This document shows positions 12,849-24,508 of a DNA stretch of 61,487 nt, piece after piece. Source of the stretch: Phoronis australis (lineage: Eukaryota > Phoronida > Phoronidae); contig NMRA01000088.1 in the NCBI GenBank assembly GCA_002633005.1, positions 990,880 through 1,052,366 of the forward strand. The letters run 5' to 3'. Position 1 is the first letter of the stretch. Every line of letters begins with the position of its first letter. Below the pieces are notes generated by a model. It did not search any database, was not told the origin of the DNA, and worked only from the letters and a program-made list of their open reading frames with translations. Both the position numbers and the translations under genes were made by a program.

Positions 12849-12999
12849 CAGTGGCGGATTTAGAGGAGGGCCATGCCGGGCCGACCCTGAGATTCTCCCA
12901 ACTTTAATTTGGCAGTTCGGGGGTGTGAATGTCTGACGGCAAAATCCTGGCTAATACTCTACCCTACCCCTCCAACTCAAAATCCTGGATCCGCCCCTG
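12849..12999. mobile_element. MITE, CAGTGGCGGATTTAG family
   Basis: This starts CAGTGGCGGATTTAG and ends CTGGATCCGCCCCTG, imperfect inverted termini. The interior shares TTGGCAGTTCGGGG and CAACTCAAA with the longer copy at 42306-42625. It is nonautonomous, and the termini resemble those of hAT-type elements. Confidence 0.65.
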
Positions 13000-13002
13000 C
13001 TT

Positions 13003-13033
13003 NNNNNNNNNCCCCCCCCCCCCCCCCCCCCCC
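13003..13033. other. Assembly gap plus poly-C run
   Basis: Nine N bases (13003-13011) are followed by 22 C bases (13012-13033). The homopolymer probably stopped sequencing or assembly. An open frame called across it is not meaningful. Confidence 0.95.
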
Positions 13034-14261
13034 GACGAACTAAAATGTCAAAAATTATACTACATTTCGTACTTGATTTCTATTTATGCATTTATTGATT
13101 ACACGATTTGTTAATATCATTAGCGGTTATTACATTTGTGTAAAAATTCAAACATGGCTGAGTTTTGGCGAAAGTCTTATGACCCCGCACACTCGTCACA
13201 GCGATAGCTTCACTGTACACTCACACCACTGGTTAGCCAATCGCACGGTGTGTGACAAAACTGTTTCCGGCCGGCTTCGTTGATAGAATATTACTTTTAT
13301 CTCTCGTGTTAATTTGTGCAAGCAAAACCGGATATCAGATAACTTGCTATCTTTCAGTTGTGTAGGGTTGACACACCTTTCAAAATTAGTCCGGTAAATG
13401 GCATGTGATTCTCCCATTTCTTTTTCAGGACAGAAACCTAATGCTAGCGTGACGAGAGATGGACTTTTGATACTTATGTAGGGTCTATTCGTGTTTTTCA
13501 TGTCTAGGCCTGAAACGCCTGTCAGGAAATGTCTCTCAAGTTTTTCTGAGACGTGACTAAGTGGTTGGATTACATGATGACAATTGATAGTTTGGTTCTG
13601 AATCTGTGTTTTGATTCATTAATTTGACGAGAAAGCCCGATTTGGGGACCAGTGTACTTGAACTGAAGCTTTCATGTAGTTTCAGTGTAGACGGAGCCCT
13701 TTTAGGCGCCCAACTAAGTTGGCCGGTAGTAATGTCAAGTTACATAGGCCAACACTAGTTAACCAAGCGGTTATTATTTTTGTTCAGTATGCAACAGATT
13801 GGCGCTACATAACCAATGTATTGCTGGCTGAATTCAAAAACTGAAAATCACTAACAGTTTTCAGTTGTTAACACATATAAACCATTCACCGTTATAGCTT
13901 AAATCAAAAAACGGATAAGCACGCTAATGATTCTACCTTGTATATAGCAGATAAAAATATTGAAGATATTGGAAAAGCCCTAAGGCCGACTTAGTGGGTC
14001 TCAGTTTCAAATTGGAGTTCTGAAATTAAAATGGTTGTAAACACTCAAAAGACTAAAAATGTGCGTCTATAATCTCCAGTCGAAAAAGGTCCAAAAAATC
14101 TGTTCAATTTAATTTGTATATGCCCGGTGACAAACTAGACGATGTTGACCAACAAAAATTACTTGGATTCAAAATTTGGTAAATGTTTAACTTGTTCTAA
14201 ACGCGTATATGACACTGAGTCTTTTGCGCAAAATTAAAAATTATATACACATCAAAGGAAT

Positions 14262-14493
14262 TGATTAAATACACGACACTTGTCATTATTAACAGTCCTC
14301 ATTCCGTTCCGTTCGTATCCTCGGAAGAAACAGAACATTGGTGAAGCAACTGACCAAGATACATGATTAAAAGACGCACGATATTTCAAAACATACTTGT
14401 TTCATTCTCAAGCGGAAATGAAAACCTTTTTCGTGGATAGGAACGGAACGGAATAAAGACTGTTGATAACGACAAGTGTCGTGTACTTAATCA
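14262..14493. mobile_element. Foldback element, ~57-bp inverted arms
   Basis: The left arm (14262 to about 14320) and the right arm (about 14437 to 14493) are inverted copies. Both contain ACACGACACTTGTC and ATTCCGTTCCGTTC with a few substitutions. The 110-bp centre is not coding. The transcript would form a long hairpin. It is a MITE or foldback element with no transposase. Confidence 0.8.
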
Positions 14494-15997
14494 GTTTTGC
14501 ATATCGGAAAACGTGTTCCCAAAGTACAGCCATTAAAGGTTAAAATTTTACTCCTTGTGTATTATGCCCCATCTCACATACTGTAAAACTATATGGTCTG
14601 TCCTTTCTTCTACTCTTATGACAAAATAACTTTATTTTTTGACATTTTTATATTTCTTGTTGGTATATAAGTTTTATATTTAACACGTATTATCCTCTAT
14701 AAGAAAATTTAACTATCCATTCATCCTTCCATCATGCACGCACTCAGGGGGGGCTCATTTGGCGAAGTGTTCAAAAAGGTCCGCCTGTGAGAAACAAAAA
14801 GTCCGAAAAAATGTGACAAAAGTCCGCTAATCAAGCACAAACGCGTAATTCACGGTGGTGTGCTTTTTTTTTAGTCCGCCGGCTATTTTGTTACCAAAAG
14901 GTCCACAACGTTAGGAATTCGATCCCCCCCATATTGAAGGTTGTGTGCGCGCATGTCCATCCATCTATCTATTTATCTTAATATTGAAATAGCGTTCACG
15001 TTACTGGCCTACCTTCATCCCAGGATAGTGAAACCCATGAAAATTAAACCTAACTTAACCCCCCCCCGCACCCCCATCGTGTTTTAATCACTCGACATTT
15101 TAAATGTTAGCATTAAGAAAAAATCTAAAGGACACCGGAGGCCACAAACGGGTCACCTTGAATGCATGTCAATTGGGGCTTATTTTAATACATGTTCAGA
15201 TATTGACAGGCGCACGGGCCTGCTTCGGTTTCTTGTTGGAACCCTGTAGTTATAATTTCTCAAGGTTTTTAAAGTTTCCCAATGGACAGTTCAGCAAATG
15301 TCTATCAGAAACAAGAGTAGAGTTCAGTAGCTGTCTCGCGGCGAGAAATCTAGCCAAAATCACGTGCTCTCATTTAACACACACGGCAATATCTCGCGTG
15401 GTCTTACTTTTCTAGCGAGGTACTAGCATTTTTTAACGCTACCAAGGTCTTATTTACATTATTTTATAACAAAATCATCAGGTAGATCGATTGCTTTAGA
15501 TGCCCGTTTCTAAGTAAGTCACTTCTGTCGTTGTTCGAAACACTGAAATTTGCAACTAGGCAAACAGACATCACGACTATGATCCCTTCCGTTTATATAG
15601 GTTAGTAGGCCTACGCACAGTGCTGTAGTGGTAAAAGTAGAGGTAAGTAGGCGCCGAAAGCCCACCGTATCACCTTGAGCACTGAACGTAACTTACAGTG
15701 CGTAAGAGCTACATTCAAATGCCAAAAGGTGTTTGGCTGCGCCTACATGTACGTGCGCCTACGCCCCACTACAACACTGAATACGCATAGGCTTAGGACT
15801 AACTGAGGTTCCAGAAAGGTAAGATGATGGGCTTATTAGCGACGATTTCTGTTGTCCAACGTTACTCTTCAGTTACTCCATGATTGGGGGACCCAGGCCT
15901 GGTCATTTGATGAAGTGAATCCTAAGCTTTATCAACTGTTCAGAGCTTAAGTGAACGGATTCCCACCGTGTCATCTGGTAAATGTAGAATACCTCAA

Positions 15998-18900
15998 TCA
16001 CTCGAAATGTACCAGTTTAAAAAACGATTCAGCCATTTGAAACCGGTAGAAAACCACGACTGGAAATATGAACAAATTAACATAAATCCATCGCGTGCCA
16101 AACACCACCAACAACACCGGGTGGGATCTTCCGTAATGGTGAAATGTGCAGAAGGAGTCAATGATCCATATGGCAGCATTCCGTAAAGATAGGAACTTGA
16201 AGCAGTTCTTCAAAAGATTTTTTTGGTGTTCTTCCAGATTTGGTAAATGATCCTTTTGGCTAACTTTGAAGAAGAGAGCGCACTGGAAGACGGTGTCCAG
16301 GATATAGATGCTGTATTCGACGACGACGAACCAAGGACTGGTGGCAAACTCTGGAAGACTTTCCAAAGACTCCGATTTAATTACTGCGCAAACTCCCGCA
16401 ATCAGGTTGAAGAAGTCGATTACAAGCAATCCAGTGCTGCTGAGAAGTACAGAAGCGTGGGTTAACTGGCTTTTCGCATTAGAGTGGCTCTTGATAGTGG
16501 ATAACGCAACTGTGCATAAATAGATAGATAAAGCAGCCAGCAGCATTTGGAATACGGAAAATGCGTCGGACAACGAGCGGGACCGTATTTGTACACCGTA
16601 GTAATATAGAAATGACACGCCAACGTAAACAATTAGGAAGACAACGCTGATTTTGAAGGCTTGTGCCGGGAACGTTTTCCAAAAAGAACAGCAACGTCTT
16701 GCAACAAGATTGTTGGAGCCAGCAGTTGCGAAGAGTGGCACACTTTCGTCGCTGTTGTAATTCGAAGGGGGGTCCTGAAATGAAGTTGTACATCGCGTTA
16801 TGAAATGTGGACGTCACAGTTTTTGCGCGAAAATAGAAGCACGTTTGATATGTTTCTTAATTGAAAAGGAAATCGATATAAACATGCACTCGTTGCCTTA
16901 GGTTGCGTGAGGAGAGGTCCCTTTGATCAAGATCAGCATAAAATTGGTGAGATACACTTCATGAGGTTAAAGGTGTAGACTACGGTGTTTCTGTTAAAAG
17001 AATTCAATATTAGACAAAAGCCCCTGTTTTTTAGCTGAAATGAGGAAGCGGTAACGTGTTAAGGGAAACTCGGCCTGATATATTGATGGGGAGCGCGAGT
17101 GAAGGGCAGAAATGTCTACCCTTATCGGTGACATCATGGGCTCTCACTTTGGTATTGGTTGAAGTTCAGCCAAAATTCAGACCATTTGCCCATCATCAGA
17201 AATGTGATAAAACGGTGAGGCTTCTCTTTTCTGGGCAAACTGACCCCATCAAGCTTGTTCCGGAAATTAAGGCCGTTGTCTCAGGTTTTCGAAAAAATCG
17301 ACCCTACGTACAGTTTTTCCCGCGAAAGCTGATTTAATTTAGTGATATGAAAACTGAGTTGTTAGATGACAAGACGTTAAACAGTGCTTCAAACAATTCC
17401 GTTTGTCACCAACTGATTAGGGAGCGAAATTCTTGCTTGGAGAGAACTGATATATCGGATACGTAGTAATCGGCGACCGACTGAAAGTAAACTTTTCTCT
17501 TGTGTGTCACCCGTTTTACTTCAAGTGAAACCAGTAGGCATGACAAGTCTATTTAGATACATCAACTTGTTTCCATGCATTCTGTGTCTACCTTCTTTTC
17601 TACTTCCAGTAAACTAGAACAAATTTTCGATGCGTTTCACTTCCTGCTCGGCAATAAGTTTAAAAGCCACATCCTGCTTATAATAAGTTTCCGACAATGG
17701 TGGCGCCACATGCAGTAGCAGTGAGCATGATATCCAATAACAAAATACTCCAGTAAGACACCGCTAAGACGTTAGAAATCAGGTTGTGGGCTTTTTCAAA
17801 GCGGATTTGTCCATTTTAGGAAGGCGTGTTCTATAGAATTATACCCACTGGCCGAGATCATTTGATTAATTAGTGAAAGACTGGAAACATTATAAGGTTT
17901 CCTAAAGCAATTTTAGATTTACACTAAAAACCAGTGAAAAGTTAGTATGGACGTCAAACTCTGGACAGCGGAAAAGCGAGACAAGCACCCGGCTGTCTGC
18001 CTCCGGAACAAGCTCGGCATTTCTGGAAACGTTCAACTCATCTCGCACGACAGTCCAGCGTTCAATGTTGTTCCCAAATGCTTTTTCAAGAGATGAGCTT
18101 CAACACTTCGTCCCTTTTTTCACTGACACACACTGTGGAGATTTACCATCGGCGGAATTCAAGTACAATACACACAACACCGCTCACGTCAACCATTCAT
18201 ATGGCACCTTGCAACGAAACGGGTGGTGAGGCGACTGCCTCGACATCAGTTAACTTTGACTTCAAGCCTTTGTTAGGCATTAGCGATTTATAAAAGAACA
18301 TAGGGGTCGGGGGGAGGGGGGGGTTGGCTCTGCACATACAATAACGCTTTGCCGAATTCCCCGAGGCAACATGTTGCCCCCCCCCTTTTGGTATCCTAGA
18401 TACGCCACTGAAAAGTCACAAAAACGCCCCAGATTTTGCTGTTTTAGCTCCGGTCAAAGGTGAATGATAACCAAAGAAAACATTTCTCGGCCAAAAAGCC
18501 GATTATCTCCCTTTAATTGAGTGATATTCGGTCATGCATTATTTTACAAAGGGGTTAAATGAAACTCAAGAAGAGCACCAAATTGTTCTCGTTTTACTCA
18601 AGATTCGAAGATAGGTTTCGGTCACCGGTAAATATTGATTGCAGTGAATATGTTGAATTTGTGTTTCGGCAAACCTGAAATACGAACATGGGCGGCGCAT
18701 CACTGAAATAAGTGTGGGGCGCTATAGCCCCCAGCCCCCCTGAGGTGGTGCGCCGCGCATGACGAAGCGCTTTGTTAAAAGGATACCAAGGCCTGTTTCA
18801 ACCTATTAAAATATACTAAAAACGTCTTATATTATCCAATTCTTTGAAACAAAACAGTGCTTTGTAACCCACAGACAACGCTCAAAAGATGAAAAACTCA

Positions 18901-20921
18901 TTTCAATGTCTGCTAAACGAGCAAGCGTGACCTGCGCTTTTAACGAATTATACGGCAGCTGTGGGGAAAACCACTCACCAAGAACCTATAATCTCTGACA
19001 TTGGGAGTATGAGTTTTTAGCTGATTTCTGCTTTTATCTTTCACTGAAGAATGACGCCAATAATGATGTAATAGCAGATGACAGAACGAGGATTGGCTTA
19101 AGTCAACAGTGCTTAGTATCCCTTTAACTTTCGTAATAGATTCACGCGTTTGAACGGCTGGTGTGGCTAGGAAATGTTTGCACCTGCATGTAATACGAAA
19201 AAGGGTTCGTTGAAACAAAGTTTACGACGTTTGACATCTGACACAGCACCAGATACTACTTTGAGGTACTCAATACAAACAAAAAGAAAAAGCCGATCTT
19301 CACATTGTGTGGGACCATATTATATATTGACAAGTTTATGAACTCAGCCAACTATCAACAAAAGTTTAGGATTTAACAGAGGGAAGGCTTATATTTTGCG
19401 AAAGCAGAGAGCCTGTGGATTGTGATGGTTGACCGAATACCAATCTGCCATTAATTGGGTCACGTGACCTTGTCTATTTATTAAAATTCACCAAGATAGA
19501 ATGAAATATTCGTACAGCGAAACAACTGTGCGAATGACAGAATGAATGTTCACAAGTGGCCCCGTGACATAGTACAGGAGAAAGAGTAGTTACATATCAT
19601 CGACCTGTTTGCGCGAATAATATGACATAATTCCGTTTGATATAAAAGTTCAAACTGAAATCTCCAAAACGCTGTTACAATTTTCTAAGTCACCCTTTTG
19701 TTCTCGTATTATGCATAAACATCATGCAAGTCCCAAATTTGATAGTCTCTCAAGCAGTCAATCCCAATAGCGTTTTTGAGGACAGTGCATAAATTACATT
19801 TGACTCTACTCCGTTATCTCTGAGTTGATTTTCCGACATCAGCCAATGAAATTTGACATACATTTTTGAGAGCCCGACGCATAATAGCAACACCAGGAAA
19901 ATCATTAAAACGGCCTTAGACGTTGTTGTTATTTCTACAGTCTGCTGCGCTGCAACTTCAAGAATATTGTTAAGAAGCAAATTAGTTTTGGTCGTTGTAG
20001 TTTAGAAAACTGCAGCAGTCATTGTAGGAAATACTCTCTTCTGAAGTTAGCTGAACGCAAAACATAATCTCGGAAGTGAATTAACCTTTGTCACCTCACC
20101 TCACTGACGAGTGCATCTGGTGTTACGGTTTCTTTGCTGCAAGAGACGGTACTGAGCTCCGTGGCTGCAGGTTCCAGTGAAGACATGAGAACGCTGTAGA
20201 TCAGCTCTACAGCAACAAAGGAAAATTCCATCGTGAACGGTTGCAAGTATTGGCGCCAAGATTCCGCAGTTTTGGCCCACGATGAATTAGTCGGAAGGCA
20301 ATCGTCGCTTGAATTTGTAATGGTCTCTGGGAACTGCTTGTCGTCGTCTAAGGCGTAATAATAAGCTCTCAGCGTTTTGGCGTCAAACTGGAAACTGAAT
20401 AACCACACCAGTGTATTGACGCCAATAATCAAACAAATGGGACCCTTCCTTGGTGTAGTAACAACGTGATGAAACGCATGCTGTAGGAAATGAATTTGCC
20501 CGAGTGTGAAAACTATTTTGACAACGTGAAATATCAGCAGAAAAAATAACTGAACCCTGCATGTTATTGAAGAAACAGTCAGAGAATCGTGAAAAGACAC
20601 GCCAGCATAAATTACTAGAATTGTGTCCATCACCATGGCGCCCCCTCCGAATACCCACAACCCGCCGAAAGTCTTTGCAAGTACCGCGATTCTGCCCTCG
20701 GTTTTGCTGCCTGACTGGAGTTTCTTGCGAGTGTTCTTAGCGCAAGATATTTCCATGTAGATGACAGCAGTTACTTGCAGGACAGAGACGACAATAAGTG
20801 CGCACAATGGACTGATGGCAAAGTGCGTTTCTTCCGTCATTTCCTCCGCGCCCATAAGCGCCACCACAAAACACGTTATGGCCAGCGAACACATTACAGT
20901 AATTGGCTGATCGAGTCCCAT
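15998..20921 (-). CDS. Otopetrin-family proton channel (two exons)
   Basis: This is a multi-pass plasma-membrane protein of the otopetrin (OTOP) family, known as proton-selective channels. The exons, read on the - strand, are 20921-20100 (274 codons) and 16774-15998 (258 codons plus TGA), joined phase 0 to phase 0 by a gtgagg donor and a ttcatttcag acceptor, giving about 532 aa, usual for the family. Exon 1 shows six hydrophobic helices ending with the family-like PFTMEFSFVAVELIYSVL. Exon 2 supplies the second six-helix half and ends with a family-like LRNAAIWIIDSF and VVFYRFQMAE. The start is uncertain. ATG 20921 is the first Met in the exon, while the open frame runs back to 20969 and a gtgttgcag acceptor sits just before it, so a short 5' exon may exist. 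The one large intron is 3.3 kb. The OTOP subtype is not resolved. Confidence 0.82.
16775..20099. other. Otopetrin intron
   Basis: A 3.3-kb intron with no secure gene. It contains a partial copy of dispersed repeat R2 (18415-18510) and a C-rich stretch ending ATACGCCACTG near 18410 that resembles one MITE terminus. A 76-aa - strand frame at 19750-19980 with one hydrophobic segment is left unassigned. Confidence 0.4.
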
Positions 20922-22028
20922 GTTCAAGTCTCCTGCAACACGACTCGTATGAGAATAGCCACTAAACACTCAATTTTTTTCTGCGAAGTGCACAGCCTCG
21001 GTGCTACAGCTCTATCCGATCAAGGAGTCGGGCAGTCGATGCATACACCAACGCTGCGGCCTCAGTGTCAGCAACCACCCGCGACTGTTAACAAGTATGC
21101 CCTCGAACAGAATCCGGAAACAAAATGAACCAGTGTTCAATGCACAGTATTTATAGCAGTCTTCTGTTGACTCTGCAGTACTTCCTGCATGAACACTGCT
21201 TCCTGGTTCCGAGGTTTTCCATACACAACACCAGTAGGAAGGTGTACATTCGCTAAATGATCGGCAACGGGACCAAACGAAACCACGTATTGCTTGAATA
21301 TAGTTTCCACCGTATTGTGGTATTGGCGATAGGCCTACGCCCAACCCAAGTGCATAAATGCAATAGACAGCGATAAAAGGAAATAAAAAAAAACTCCGAG
21401 CATTGCAGATAGCTTAGCCCAAACAGTTTATTCAAAAAAGGAGACGGACGAAATTCGCAATTGAAAATTCAGTTTTGGGGGCCTATTTCCTCATCAGTTG
21501 TGAAGGGAAAAGGTTTTAAGGCCCAACAAAACGTTCATTGCACAAGACGTTGCATGTACTGGGCTTCTTTTCAGAAAACTTAGTAGTAGCGTAAGTCACC
21601 TGAATGCGTAAACCAACGTGACGAGAAGTGATTACGGCACAAAGCGCGACGAATTGATTGTTTTAGTTTCAGTTTCGGTCGATCTAAGATTTGCTGCGTT
21701 TTCCTCGGAAATTGCGTAAAATATAGTTTTGGCGAGCTTTCGCGCGCCATGCCTTTTTAACAGGTTTCGTGTACGACGCGAAATGATTGTTAGGGTTGCA
21801 ACAATTAGACAATTCGTTATTGGTAGAGACCGTGTTATGCTCCAACGCTACATAAAATGGCCAGCCGGGTCAAACTCGTTTCTGATAGAGACCATGCACC
21901 GATAAGCAAATAAATCGAATTAGTTATATTGATAAGCCGCAATATTATCAGGAAGAATTGGAGATGTCGAAACATTTTCGAAATGTCCAAATAATATAAT
22001 TTTATGGAAACCACGAGATTGGATCTTA

Positions 22029-24507
22029 ACAAAAGACTAGAGGTAAATTTAATTAGCCAAGACTTCACCCGACAAAGTAAACCTCCGAGTCAGAAAAGAT
22101 GTTGCTATCAACTCGTCAGGGAAAGTGGGGGCTCATCTGCTCGAAACTTTAACATTTTGTAAAAATCACCGAATTAAATGGACGAAACGACTAGGGCAAA
22201 GCGGAATTATTTACTTCCCGTATCCGCATCAGCTGCGTGTTTGTGTGTGTGTTTGTGTACGCTATGGACATTGGGTCAAGTTTCACTAGGCTTATGCAAA
22301 TTGTTTTAGGGCAAGTCTGTATGTGGATGGGACTTAACATGCTAACTGGAATCGAAAATATTTCCTCAATACTTTTATATAGTTATATAGTAACTATGAG
22401 ACTGTTTAATTTTCAATCCAATTATCATGGGCAACGCACCATAGGGGGCTGGGAGGGCTACAGACCCCCACTTATGTCTATGTCTTACTGAATTTTGAAT
22501 ATCAGTAGTTATCTTGGGAAGTTTGAAAGAAAAGGTAAACTGGATCCATTACAATGGTCCGAGTAAGGCTATCTAACTTTCAGACATCCATTTGTCACTG
22601 TCACCATTAGCTGGAAGAACTTTGGGACACGAACATATTAAAACGCCCAAGAAAAGGGAGGCATTACTTTCCAGGGCGATATCACTTCGAGAATTTGTAC
22701 ACATTTTGCTGAAATCATACACTAAATAGCAAATTTATGTTATGCCTTTCAAACTTTTGTTCCAATCCCAGCTTAGTCTTTTATTATTACACGGAAAAGT
22801 TTATATTAAATCTATTTTTTGAAAAAAATGAAGATAGTGCAAAAATGACAACTACTCACTCTGTGGACTTTTAATTACAAGTTTTGTAATGCGAGGATGC
22901 AGTACCATTTTGGAACGAAAGACACTAGCCTTTCAATAGCCGAGATAAATGCACTGTTAGTTGCATACTCTGGAGATATTATTTTTATTAAATCAATCAC
23001 ACCTTAACTGTAGAACAATACAATATTGTATTTCTACTCAATTCAAAGGGCGCCAGTAAACCTGTGGTTACAAAATTTAAACAAGTGTAATTGATATTGT
23101 CAAGATATGGGAAAATAAGAAATTAGAGAATCACCTCCGGACATGGTTTTTTTGACACCCTTATAGATTCACTATGAATATAAAGATACTAACACCCGGT
23201 TTGATGACTTCAACCAATCGTCTTTCTGTCACCTGCTAATATCATTGGTGTGAACCGTCCAATTAAATGCAGGAATCAACTAAAAACTCGTACTCCCTAA
23301 TATCACAGATTGGACATTAGCGTCCATGGCAGGTGGTCTTTTCCCAGAGTTGACATGCAATTCGCTAAAAGCGTAGGTCACGCTTGCCCGTTTAGCAGAC
23401 TTTGAAAGGAGTTTTCAAACTTTCCTCCAAACTTCTGAGGGTTGTGAAGCCTACAGAGCTTTGTTTTGTTTCAGAGAAGTGCATGGGAAAGTTGTATTTA
23501 GTATTTGTAAATAGGCCAAAACTGGGTTTAGTATCCTATTAAACCAAACAGAGCTGGGAAGTTTGAATGTAAGAGTGGTCGTTTTTCCTTCTCAATTTAA
23601 TTTCTGTTATTTTGTTGAAATATATCATTTAAAAAATCTAAATGGTCGAATCCAATTGTAAATGATAGACACCATAAGCTCTGCACTTGCCAACTTGTTA
23701 TTCACATGCCCAGAATTTAACTGTAATCTCAATAAGCTAATGGTTACGGACAGAACATGTATTTTGAGGCTTTAAAATGTATTTTGAGGCTTTAAAATGC
23801 ATGCTTCAGAAATTAAAAATACCCTAGCAGTTTATTGTAGCATCACTCATGCGTATGTTACTCTCATTAGCAGTTTTGCTATCATTTGTTAACCAATCGC
23901 AGGGAAAGAAGATCTGGAGGCAGGCATGATCAGTTAGTCTCACCATCTTCTTGATGAACTTTTTATTAAACACTCCTTACATTAGCAAACTCCTTGAGGG
24001 GATTCTGACACTAGCGGTGCCATTTTTTCAAGCTCTGTTCCTGTACAGTAAAATCTCACAAATGTATGATACAATATGGTGGAGGAACAAACGCTAGTAA
24101 TTTTATCTTTTTTATCACAAAAAAGTACCAGAAAATAATGGCTTCATCTAAGTCTATGCCATAGTTACCACTGGACAAGGTTTTAAGAAACTGCAGCATT
24201 CCGGACAATGTTAGGAGCCACTGAAACATGAGGAACTACCAATTTCCGCAATTATATTTATCGGAAGCTGGTGAATTTGCTCAATGCCGTTGCTTTGAAT
24301 TTCAGACAGTGTAACTTACAATTTCCACCATCTCAATTGTCCTTTATTCTCTCAATTATAACACCCTTACTAGAACAATATAGACACAACGTCATCTTCT
24401 TCCTGTCCCAAACTTTAAGCAGTTTCAATTACAGTTCGCACATTCCAGACAATTCTTCAATCCCACATTTCATTGCTGACAAAGCCCCCTCTAGGACAAC
24501 ACTGGCA
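22029..24507. repeat. 2.48-kb direct duplication, copy 1
   Basis: This copy starts at CAAAAGACTAGAGGTAAATT and runs to the base before the single N at 24508, ending GACAACACTGGCA. It matches the next block nearly base for base with scattered substitutions and small indels (a few per cent by eye), over noncoding DNA. Confidence 0.95.
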
Positions 24508-24508
24508 N
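24508..24508. other. Single N at duplication junction
   Basis: One ambiguous base separates the end of copy 1 from the start of copy 2. A lone N is how some scaffolders mark contig ends expected to overlap but not merged. Confidence 0.9.

Larger units (their letters stand above)
11081..15997. other. Intergenic, convergent gene ends
   Basis: This lies between the 3' ends of TM2D1 (+) and the otopetrin gene (-). I see no gene. It holds two MITE-like elements (12849 and 14262) and a 9-N gap followed by a poly-C tract. A 103-aa open frame at 15104-15415 has no family signature. Confidence 0.4.

Noticed and set aside
19750-19980. 76-aa - strand frame with one hydrophobic helix inside the otopetrin intron
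   Set aside because: The otopetrin halves already join in phase without it and cover all twelve helices. No family match on its own.
20383-20658. 91-aa frame overlapping the otopetrin exon
   Set aside because: Shadow frame of the true coding strand.
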